Below, one piece after another: positions 1-6,210 of a DNA stretch of 8,349 nucleotides (positions within the stretch are counted from its first letter, which is position 1; each line of letters opens with the position of its first letter). Source of the DNA: Pseudomonadales bacterium (lineage in GTDB: Bacteria; Pseudomonadota; Gammaproteobacteria; Pseudomonadales; Azotimanducaceae); contig JAQWQN010000089.1 in NCBI GenBank assembly GCA_029244465.1, forward strand, positions 1 to 8,349, written 5' to 3'. The position numbers and the translations under genes were made by a program. Under the pieces are notes generated by a model that was given only the letters and a program-made list of their open reading frames with translations, searched no databases and had not been told where the DNA came from.

Positions 1-593
1 CCGCCAAAGGCGGCGATATTGCGCTGTATCCACTGCAGTGCTGCGATCTGATCCAGTAAACCGTAGTTACCAGAGACCCCAGCCTCCTTGGTCAGTGCCG
101 GATGCGCCAGGAAACCGAGCGGTCCAAGCCGATAGTTGATGCTCACCAGTACGACGCCTCTATTGGCGATCTCCTGCCCGTCATAGACTGACTGGTTGCT
201 CCAGCCGAGATTCAGCGCACCGCCGTGAATCCAGACCATCACTGGAAGCGCCTCATCGGAAGATCGCGCCGGGGTCCAGACATTCAAAAACAGGCAGTCC
301 TCATCAGTCGTCGGCAGTACGCCACCACTCATGGCTGCCAGTCCGGATGTCTGAGGGCAGATGGGACCGAACTCAGTCGCTGATCGGACCCCCTGCCAGC
401 TTTCGGCTCGTGCGGGTGCACGCCATCGCAACTTGCCGACCGGTGGCGCTGCGTAAGGAATACCCTTGAATAATCGGACGCCATCGTCCATCACTTCGCC
501 TGACAGCGTGCCGGTATCGATCGAGACTTCGTGGTCGGCTGCGTGAACGCCGAGCGCCAATAGAATCGAAGCTATGCAGAAAACAGATCTCAC
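1..593 (-). CDS. Carboxylesterase type B, exported, N-terminal part (truncated by window edge)
   Basis: Alpha/beta-hydrolase of the carboxylesterase/lipase type B family, which hydrolyses carboxylic esters; the natural substrate cannot be told. Translating from a GTG at 593 gives about 197 residues. There is a signal peptide (residues 1 to about 19, hydrophobic core SILLALGVHA). Family landmarks follow in order: GIPYAAPPVG (44-53), the paired cysteines C79 and C100 that form a conserved disulfide, EDCLFLNVWTP (98-108), the oxyanion-hole motif WIHGG (121-125), NYRLGPLGF, GNYGLLDQ and NIAAFG at the edge. The nucleophile motif GESAG would come shortly after, outside the window, so activity cannot be judged. 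Family members are usually about 500-550 residues, so roughly the first 40% is here. The GTG start is supported by an AGGAGG nine bases upstream and by the signal peptide that follows it. Base composition looks more GC-rich by eye than the cytochrome cluster. Confidence 0.93.
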   Translation of the reverse strand, partial: MRSVFCIASILLALGVHAADHEVSIDTGTLSGEVMDDGVRLFKGIPYAAPPVGKLRWRAPARAESWQGVRSATEFGPICPQTSGLAAMSGGVLPTTDEDCLFLNVWTPARSSDEALPVMVWIHGGALNLGWSNQSVYDGQEIANRGVVLVSINYRLGPLGFLAHPALTKEAGVSGNYGLLDQIAALQWIQRNIAAFG

Positions 594-602
594 GGTATTA
601 AG

Positions 603-608
603 CCTCCT
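603..608 (-). promoter_or_regulatory. Ribosome binding site of the esterase gene
   Basis: A perfect AGGAGG on the minus strand, nine bases before the GTG at 593. It decides in favour of this non-ATG start. Confidence 0.8.
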
Positions 609-691
609 AAAGTGTGCCGGCATGGCCTAAATAAACCGCACGCAGGCAACGAAGATTATCAATTTTCGACTCGGACAACGTCTTGACTTCG

Positions 692-697
692 ATTATA
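692..697 (-). promoter_or_regulatory. Possible -10 element for the esterase gene
   Basis: The minus strand reads TATAAT here, about 98 bases before the esterase GTG. The hexamer 17 bases further upstream (CCTTCA) is a poor -35 match, so this is only a candidate. Confidence 0.25.
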
Positions 698-933
698 TAG
701 TTCGCAGCTCGGTCTGAAGGAAAAAACTATCTCTTCCTCTAGCTGCAGGTGATTGCAGATATCATCGGCCCGGACGTGATCCAGACCATTCTGGACATCT
801 CAAGCAGCGCACCACCTGGCGCTGAGCGCTGGCAAACGCGGGGGGAAGGGCCCTCCGGTTGCTCCCACGCTCTGGTAGGATTTGCCCATCGTTGTAGGAT
901 GTCTTCACTGTGTGATGAAGTTGGTGGAACTCT

Positions 934-1315
934 GTGCTGTTTCGCCGATGGGGGGTGTTTGTGGGGCAGATGAAACATGTACTGTCCCGCGAAGAATTCG
1001 AGGCCGCAGTAATCACCTCGCCAAGAGATGTGGTCCAACAGGCAGAAACGATGCAAGCGGATCTGGTGATTACGGAAATCGTCATGCCAGAATTAGATCG
1101 TGTAGCGTTGATGCGCGAACTCAAGTCTCGCTTTGATCGCGTCAAAGTAATCGCTATTTCGGGTGGGGGAGATCCTGTTTCGCAACGGCAAACCCAGTGC
1201 AGTTGCCACAAGCGCTTTTTAAGAGACTGCGGTTGAGGCTGGTACAGAAGAGGTTTCGTCTAAGCCATTTGCTTGCAAAGATATTGTGCATACAAGAGCA
1301 AACGCTGGATTCTAA
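934..1315 (+). pseudogene. Degraded response-regulator receiver domain (frameshifted)
   Basis: A remnant of a CheY-like receiver domain. In one frame (GTG at 934, or ATG at 970, to the stop at 1236) there is a helix-1/strand-2 segment (SREEFEAAVITSPRD) and the strand-3 block ADLVITEIVMPELD, then helix 3 (ALMRELKSRF) and strand 4 (VKVIAISGGG). The rest of the domain continues in other frames. ALFK (about 1212-1223) lies in a second frame. EAGTEEVSSKPF, with the conserved Lys-Pro of receiver domains, lies in a third and ends at the TAA at 1313-1315. The N-terminal acidic strand is also missing from the main frame; a weak candidate, GADE, sits just upstream in another frame. The phospho-acceptor Asp of the usual ITDIVMPEMDG block is Glu, and the final Gly is Arg. 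Several frame breaks plus a lost phosphorylation site point to decay. A short expressed 100-residue protein cannot be excluded. Confidence 0.65.
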
Positions 1316-1319
1316 TTTG

Positions 1320-2129
1320 TCACTGATTCGTTGACGCGGCATGCATCAACTTGAGATGGACCGGGTCTGTGGTTGGGACTGCAACCTCTTGAAAGGTACT
1401 CTCGATATCTTCCACATGTGGTGTGGTATTGCCCGAAACCGATAATCTGGCTTGGACAAGTACTGTTCCGTGCTTACTCAATGGATTCATTTTGAGCATG
1501 CTGTGTTGGTCTGACAGATAGACAACCGAAGGCAGTTCGCGACTGGGAAAGACCCGCACCGCGATTGGTAAACCTTCTTCATCGCCGATTGCTTTAGCAA
1601 AAATGTAAACCTTGGAGTGATCGGTATGGTCAAAGCCATCCGGAACCTCGATGATCACCTGAATGCGAGAACTGGAATTTTTTGATTGGGTGCCGAGTAC
1701 CAATTGAACTTCGTGGACATTGGAGGATTGCTCTAGGCGTTGCGATATAGCCTCAAGATCGCCCGGGTGAGCGTTAACGGAACCCGTGAGCGATACCCGT
1801 GCCACGATTTCCAGTGGATAGACATCTTCCTTTGGAAAGCCGAATGCCAAGTTTACCGGCAGGTCTTGTGGTGAGTATTGTTGCACGGCGAGCGGCATAC
1901 GTTGGCCTATTGGGCGCAGATAAACGAAGACTTTTGCGTCTTGCGGAACACTTTGGCTAAGTTTGATGTGAGCGAGTGCGAAAGGTGTCCGAGCAGAGAC
2001 CGACGTATTGTAAGAGGGGGACCGCGTGGGCGAGGAGGAGGGCGAGGGCGAGGTAAGGTCAGGTTCCGCACAGCCGAAAGCGAACCCGCACATCACAATC
2101 ACGAGTCTGGTGATCATAGTGTTACCCAT
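1320..2129 (-). CDS. Lipoprotein with two tandem CcmI/CycH C-terminal-like domains
   Basis: A 269-residue exported protein. The N-terminus has a hydrophobic stretch ending in a relaxed lipobox, AFGC, with C20 as the likely lipidated cysteine (Ala rather than Leu at -3). A Ser/Pro/Thr-rich linker covers about 25-47. Two related beta-rich domains follow, about 50-145 and 155-262. Domain 1 contains KVFVYLRPIG, RMPLAV, DLPVNL and ARVSLTGSVNAHPGDLE. Domain 2 contains KVYIFAKAIG, GLPIAV, ELPSVV and ARLSVSGNTTPHVEDIE. This pattern (V-F-V-[FY]-A/L-R, MPLAV, DLP, ARVS-SG-A-PGDL) is that of the periplasmic C-terminal domain of CcmI/CycH, which binds apocytochrome c in System I maturation. The membrane helices and TPRs of CcmI are absent. 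The role as an apocytochrome chaperone for the neighbouring multihaem cytochromes is inferred. The start ATG directly follows the TAG of the ankyrin gene. Confidence 0.82.
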   Translation of the reverse strand: MGNTMITRLVIVMCGFAFGCAEPDLTSPSPSSSPTRSPSYNTSVSARTPFALAHIKLSQSVPQDAKVFVYLRPIGQRMPLAVQQYSPQDLPVNLAFGFPKEDVYPLEIVARVSLTGSVNAHPGDLEAISQRLEQSSNVHEVQLVLGTQSKNSSSRIQVIIEVPDGFDHTDHSKVYIFAKAIGDEEGLPIAVRVFPSRELPSVVYLSDQHSMLKMNPLSKHGTVLVQARLSVSGNTTPHVEDIESTFQEVAVPTTDPVHLKLMHAASTNQ

Positions 2130-3851
2130 CTAACGCCCCCCTAAAAAGGACCAGATTGAGCTAGCCTCACTGAAAAGTATATGCCACTCGGATCCTTTTT
2201 TTTGCGCAATCGAAAATGCATTTTCAAACTTGCGATTGTTGGCGTGTGCCTTAGCGCCGAGCGCCAATAATTTTGCCGAGGTAGAAAGGTGGGAGTTTTT
2301 GACAGCAAGCAGAAGTGGCGTATCGCCATTGACATCCATACTGTTGATATCGGCACCATTTGCGAGCAAATAAACGACGACGTCTACGTGGCCGTTTGTG
2401 GCGGCCAGATGAATGGCTTGAGTCAGCGTGTTGGATTGAGCTGAAACGTCAGCTCCCTTTTCCACCAACGCTTGCGCGGCGCCACCGTCGCCATAGGCAG
2501 CTGCTAGCATCAAGGTTGAGGTGCCTTCATTGCTCGCGGAGTTGTTGGCACCCAAAGCGATCAGAGTGCGCGTTAGGTCCTGACGTTCGCGTTTGATAGA
2601 CCAACACAGCGCAGAGCAACCCTGTTTGTCACGGTATTCAAAGGTGTCGGGGCGACCCTGTAAATACGTGATCGTTTCGTCATAGCCGCTGAATTTGGTC
2701 AACACAATCCCAAACGGTACGCCGTTGCAGTGTTCGGGTGGTACGGCCGACTGTAAAATCAAGGAGAGGATGTCTTGAAGCTCAGTTGTCGCAATATAAC
2801 AGGTCAGCGCATTGCGTTCTTTTGCTTGGAGTTTGGTTGCAGCGATGAGTTTCAAAAGCGCGACATCTCCGTGCTGGGTCACGGCTTGTATTTCTGGTAG
2901 GTGAACCGGGTGTCCGGCTTGGATCAACATGTTCGCGATATGGACTTGATTTGCGTCGATTGCCCTTACCAGCGCAGTGATACCGGTTCTATCGACTGCA
3001 AAAGAATTGGCGGAAAGTAAACTGTCCACTATGGACTCTCGACCGATGCTGGCGGCAATAGCCAGATTCGACCATCCCTCAAATCGTGACGAGGTCGCAA
3101 GTTGCTCGATCGCCGCCACGGTCGCTGTGGCTTCGATGGAGATGTTTAGTCCCAACAAGTTCGCTATAGCGGGGTCGTTGCTGCGCGCAGCTAACATTGC
3201 AGGAGTCCAATCGTTAAGATTTTTTCGGTCAGAAGCGAGTCCCTGACTAATGAGGAATTTGACCGCCGGTTTGTTTGATTGAGCAACGGCTGAGTGAAGC
3301 AGTGTATTGTCTTGATGATCCGTTACATGCTCCAGTTTGACCCCAGAACTTTTTGCGTGCTCGAGCCACTGCACTGGCTTTGGGCATCGCATTGTTCGAT
3401 GTAACAACTGGGCAATCTGGTTGGACGCCAATTCCAATCGGCGAAACTCATCGAACGCGCATTCGCTTACAATCGTTGTAGGCGAGCTGCTTCGTTGCTC
3501 CGGTGGTTCTGCAGAAAGCCATCGTTCCGAACTATCTGCCAGATCTGGGTGTCGTGATATCACCTTGTTGAGCAGGTCCGAGGCGCTAGCCACATTTTCG
3601 TTGGCCGCATGCCGAAAAAGCTCTACCGCATCTCTCTCGTCTTTGCCGCTCACAAGTTCTCGTGCATATAGCCTTCCGAGTTCGTATGCAGCTTCAGCGT
3701 TGCCATGGTCCGCAGCCGCGCGCAAGAGTTGCTCAGCGTTGCTGAACTGACCAAGACGAAGAGCGGTTTTTGCTGCGTCTGGCACTTGAGCAAGAGAATG
3801 CGACGCCCAGACCAGCGCTATCGCTAACAGCAGTGCATTAATGTGAGCCAT
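2130..3851 (-). CDS. Exported Sel1/ankyrin-repeat protein
   Basis: 573 residues from the ATG at 3851 (577 from an in-frame TTG at 3863). A signal peptide (about 1-22, ending SLA before Q) predicts a periplasmic location. Residues about 25-86 form Sel1/TPR-like helical repeats (GNAEAAYELGRLYAREL, then DAVELFRHAAN). After a Ser/Pro-rich linker, most of the rest is an ankyrin array. It is degenerate in the middle (about 180-400) and clear at the end, with units near 443-471 (TLMLAAAYGDG), 476-504 (AIHLAATNGHVDVV, then ANGADIN) and 509-537 (GDTPLLLAVKNSH). Such proteins mediate protein-protein contacts, and no enzyme motif is visible. The ATG lies 14 bases inside the flavoprotein gene and has no strong ribosome binding site. 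The TTG has a weak GGAA six bases upstream, so the start is uncertain, but coupling to the upstream gene is likely. A scaffold or assembly role for the redox complex is inference only. Confidence 0.88.
   Translation of the reverse strand: MAHINALLLAIALVWASHSLAQVPDAAKTALRLGQFSNAEQLLRAAADHGNAEAAYELGRLYARELVSGKDERDAVELFRHAANENVASASDLLNKVISRHPDLADSSERWLSAEPPEQRSSSPTTIVSECAFDEFRRLELASNQIAQLLHRTMRCPKPVQWLEHAKSSGVKLEHVTDHQDNTLLHSAVAQSNKPAVKFLISQGLASDRKNLNDWTPAMLAARSNDPAIANLLGLNISIEATATVAAIEQLATSSRFEGWSNLAIAASIGRESIVDSLLSANSFAVDRTGITALVRAIDANQVHIANMLIQAGHPVHLPEIQAVTQHGDVALLKLIAATKLQAKERNALTCYIATTELQDILSLILQSAVPPEHCNGVPFGIVLTKFSGYDETITYLQGRPDTFEYRDKQGCSALCWSIKRERQDLTRTLIALGANNSASNEGTSTLMLAAAYGDGGAAQALVEKGADVSAQSNTLTQAIHLAATNGHVDVVVYLLANGADINSMDVNGDTPLLLAVKNSHLSTSAKLLALGAKAHANNRKFENAFSIAQKKGSEWHILFSEASSIWSFLGGR
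2136..2142 (-). promoter_or_regulatory. Ribosome binding site of the CcmI-like lipoprotein gene
   Basis: The minus strand reads AGGGGGG, six bases before the ATG at 2129 and inside the last codons of the ankyrin gene. It favours this ATG over the in-frame ATG at 2117. It also implies that the two genes are translated in a coupled way. Confidence 0.6.
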
Positions 3852-5157
3852 ATTTTGTGTCAACTTTGATTCCGAGTTCCTTTAAAAATCCAGTAGGAAG
3901 GATGCCGCCGACACAGACGATGATTGCGTCATTCGACATCGTCTTCGTTTGCTCTTCATCACGTAGGTGTATATCTACTGTGGATTCGCCAATATTTAGC
4001 ACGACTGAATTCATTAGCACCGTTATTTGACCGGTACGAGCGAGCGCCTCGGTTTTGTCTCGATTTTTTCGTTTAGCGCGGGAAAAGGCAGACGATCTAT
4101 AGCAAAGAGTCACAGTAGTATTTGGTTCTTTTGCGATGGCAATGGCAGCTTCAAGAGCACTATCGCCACCGCCGACGACACAGACGTGTTGATCTGCGTA
4201 ATGACTTGGATCGATCATGCTGTAAGCAACTTTGGGCAAGTCCTCGCCAGGTACGTCTAGTGTCCTAGGTGAACCCCGCCGGCCTAGAGCAAGTAGAAGA
4301 CTTGCCGCTCGATAAGTTGTGCGTGTGGTGTGTAAGACAAAGGCGTCACCTTCTCGTTCAACACTTTCAAGCTTCTCTCTATAATTGACGTCTATGCCGG
4401 TTTGCTCTTCTACACCGTGCCAGAAGTCAATCAAAGTCTCTTTGTGTGTTTCCTTAAATTGCATCTGCCCATAAAGTGGCAAGGTAACTGGCGCGGTCAT
4501 TACAAGCTTGCCGCGGGGAAAATTTGCCACCGTGCCACCGAGAGAATCTTGTTCAATAGTGACATATTTCATACCGAACTCTTTGGCGGCAAGGGTGGCC
4601 GCTAGTCCGGCAGGACCGGCCCCTATAATAGCAACGTCCAAACCGTCGGCCAGGACGCGCTTCTGAGCTGCAAGGTAGCTGAGGGCTTGTTGGCCCTGCA
4701 TAACAGCGTTTCGGATCAGTCCCATGCCGCCCAGTTCTCCAGCAATAAAAATTCCTGGTACGTTGGTTTCGAATTCAGGCGAAACGTTGGGAATATCAAC
4801 GCCGCGTTCTGCGGTACCGAAAACAAGCGAAATGGCATCGACAGGACAGGCAGTCTTACACGCTCCGTGACCGATGCAATCGGTAGGCCCGACTAAGTTC
4901 GCCTTGCCATCAATAAGGCCAAGTACGGTATGAGCAGGAAATTCGGGACAAGCATGCACGCAGGCTTCGCAACCGATGCACACATCCTGGTTGATGACGG
5001 GATGCAGGGATGGGGGGGAGGTCATTCCGGTTTCGATGGCTTCCTCAAAAACGGCTCTGTTGTTTGATTCTCGTTGCTGGATATTTTTTAGATAGAAGGC
5101 ATAGACCAACAAAATTGGTATAGCGTAGTAAGAGAGCGTTGTAATTTCAGGCGACAT
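3838..5157 (-). CDS. Membrane-anchored 2x[4Fe-4S]/thioredoxin-reductase-like FAD oxidoreductase
   Basis: 439 residues. One N-terminal membrane helix (about 7-24) is followed by K and R, which places the body in the cytoplasm. Residues 55-108 are a ferredoxin domain. Cluster 1 is C60xxC63xxC66xxxC70P. Cluster 2 is C94xxH97xxC100xxxC104P, with His at the usual second Cys. Residues 125-160 (FETNVPGIFIAGE, then GLIRNAVMQG) resemble the FAD-binding element normally found at the C-terminus of thioredoxin reductases. The Rossmann FAD motif GAGPAG is at 179-184 and the second nucleotide motif GGGDSALEAA at 329-338. The chain ends (LGIKVDTKYGSH) just where that C-terminal FAD element would normally follow, so the fold looks circularly permuted. 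The redox CxxC of thioredoxin reductase is absent: its usual place reads AYSMIDPSHY. Transfer of electrons between NAD(P)H, FAD, Fe-S and the membrane cytochrome b encoded divergently is inferred. The donor and the cofactor specificity are unknown. Confidence 0.9.
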   Translation of the reverse strand: MSPEITTLSYYAIPILLVYAFYLKNIQQRESNNRAVFEEAIETGMTSPPSLHPVINQDVCIGCEACVHACPEFPAHTVLGLIDGKANLVGPTDCIGHGACKTACPVDAISLVFGTAERGVDIPNVSPEFETNVPGIFIAGELGGMGLIRNAVMQGQQALSYLAAQKRVLADGLDVAIIGAGPAGLAATLAAKEFGMKYVTIEQDSLGGTVANFPRGKLVMTAPVTLPLYGQMQFKETHKETLIDFWHGVEEQTGIDVNYREKLESVEREGDAFVLHTTRTTYRAASLLLALGRRGSPRTLDVPGEDLPKVAYSMIDPSHYADQHVCVVGGGDSALEAAIAIAKEPNTTVTLCYRSSAFSRAKRKNRDKTEALARTGQITVLMNSVVLNIGESTVDIHLRDEEQTKTMSNDAIIVCVGGILPTGFLKELGIKVDTKYGSH

Positions 5158-6151
5158 GACCAGGTTCCTCGATTGCCAGCAAAATTATCGTCTCCTAGAG
5201 CGGTCAATTATGGGAATTATTTCTCACTTTGACTGGTTGGGTAGATGGTATAGTTGCGATCTCTACACCGCACTCTATCGAATGAATGCAAACAGCCAGA
5301 TTTCTGATTCGACGCGGCATAAGCTGCTGACCGGATCAATGTATGGACTGGTGGTGTGCATTATTCTTCTCGGCTGGTTCAACGCTGATCTTAATTACTT
5401 GAGAGCACGCGATGGATTGGGCTACGGACTTGGTATCGCAGGTACCACGCTTATGACGCTTTTGCTTTTGTATCCGATGCGAAAGCGCATGAAGGCATTC
5501 TCTGGTTGGGGTTCGGTGAAGTATTGGTTCAGAACCCATATGGTGTTCGGTGTTGTTGGACCGGTTCTGATTATTTTCCATAGCAATTTTGATCTTGGTT
5601 CCTTGAATAGTCGCATTGCCCTTTTTTGCACATTAATTGTTGCCGGCAGTGGCATTGTTGGTCGATATCTATACGCAAAGCTCCACTACGGTCTGTATGG
5701 GCAATCTGCATCGCTCGTATCTTTGCGCGGGGATATGACCAGTATTCGCGATGGCGATACCGCGATTGCCAAGCTATTGCCTACTATTAATAGCGAGCTG
5801 AACGAGTGGGAAGACCGTGTTTTAGTAGCGAACAGTGGTTTCTTCAGCAGTCTCGTGCACGCGGCCACACTTGAGGTATCGTCGCGTTTGCGTGCTTACA
5901 GGGTGGTGCGACAGGCGCGCTCCTCGCTGCATCAACTGAGCCAGATGTCGGAGCTTGTAGGTGAGCATGAGAAACGGCTGTGGCAAAACGTGCGACGCCA
6001 TGTGCATCAACGGGCGTCGCTATTACGAAAATTTGCACAATTTCGTACTTTTGAACGCCTATTTTCATTGTGGCACATCGTTCACTATCCGCTCTTCATT
6101 CTTCTCGTATTGGCTGCGGTCGTGCACATCGTAGCGGTACATATGTACTAA
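5156..6151 (+). CDS. Five-helix membrane cytochrome b (ferric-reductase-like, two haems predicted)
   Basis: 331 residues from the first ATG. Predicted membrane helices lie at about 62-82, 87-107, 128-144, 153-173 and 308-328. Helix 3 carries H128 and H142 and helix 5 carries H310 and H324. Both pairs are exactly 14 residues apart, the arrangement that holds two stacked b haems in the ferric reductase/NADPH oxidase superfamily, again in helices 3 and 5. Positive residues (RKRMK after helix 2, many Arg between helices 4 and 5) put the N-terminus and a long helical loop (about 175-305) in the cytoplasm and the C-terminus in the periplasm. There is no flavin or nucleotide domain, so electrons would come from a partner, plausibly the divergent flavoprotein. 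The role as a transmembrane conduit to the periplasmic cytochromes is inferred. The start is unsure: ATGs at 5156, 5210 and 5282 are in frame, none with a strong ribosome binding site. All histidines and helices lie after 5282. Confidence 0.78.
   Translation: MTRFLDCQQNYRLLERSIMGIISHFDWLGRWYSCDLYTALYRMNANSQISDSTRHKLLTGSMYGLVVCIILLGWFNADLNYLRARDGLGYGLGIAGTTLMTLLLLYPMRKRMKAFSGWGSVKYWFRTHMVFGVVGPVLIIFHSNFDLGSLNSRIALFCTLIVAGSGIVGRYLYAKLHYGLYGQSASLVSLRGDMTSIRDGDTAIAKLLPTINSELNEWEDRVLVANSGFFSSLVHAATLEVSSRLRAYRVVRQARSSLHQLSQMSELVGEHEKRLWQNVRRHVHQRASLLRKFAQFRTFERLFSLWHIVHYPLFILLVLAAVVHIVAVHMY
5158..5281. promoter_or_regulatory. Probable divergent control region, nested in the 5' end of the cytochrome b frame
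   Basis: The leftward operon starts at 5157 and the rightward frame is open from 5156, so promoters must lie in or across this stretch. If the cytochrome b start is the ATG at 5282, this becomes a normal 124-base intergenic region. I found no well-spaced -35/-10 pair on either strand. Confidence 0.3.
5165..5170 (-). promoter_or_regulatory. Ribosome binding site of the flavoprotein gene
   Basis: The minus strand reads GAGGAA, seven bases before the ATG at 5157. This supports that start, which overlaps the first possible ATG of the divergent cytochrome b gene. Confidence 0.6.
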
Positions 6152-6210
6152 CGTAGTTCAGTGCCAGATCAGAACCAAATCCTATTTTGACGCACAGAAA
6201 TCAAAAATTG

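Larger units (their letters stand above)
594..933. other. Gene-poor stretch between the esterase and the receiver-domain pseudogene
   Basis: About 340 bases without a supported gene. It holds the esterase ribosome binding site and a candidate -10 element. The open frames here have no recognisable motifs and no ribosome binding site. I see no RNA gene or clear terminator hairpin followed by a T run. Confidence 0.5.

Noticed and set aside
749..973. Plus-strand open frame of 74 residues before the receiver pseudogene
   Set aside because: No motif, no ribosome binding site, and low-complexity-like composition after residue 20. It may be a fragment of a decayed gene but nothing supports a call.
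1264..1290. Small inverted repeat (TTTGCTTGCAAA) as a terminator for the leftward operon
   Set aside because: The stem is very short and no T run follows in the leftward direction; it lies inside the receiver remnant.
1878..2144. Plus-strand open frame antisense to the lipoprotein gene
   Set aside because: Arg/Gly-rich shadow of the Ser/Pro-rich linker codons on the other strand; no domain.
3337..3750. Plus-strand open frame of 137 residues antisense to the ankyrin gene
   Set aside because: The minus-strand frame has a signal peptide and repeat domains; this frame shows none and has no ribosome binding site.
5182..5207. TTGACC and TAATTT on the minus strand as the flavoprotein promoter
   Set aside because: The spacer is again 14 bases; no better-spaced pair was found nearby.
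5229..5254. TTGACT and TATAGT on the plus strand as a cytochrome b promoter
   Set aside because: The spacer is 14 bases, too short for a normal sigma-70 promoter.
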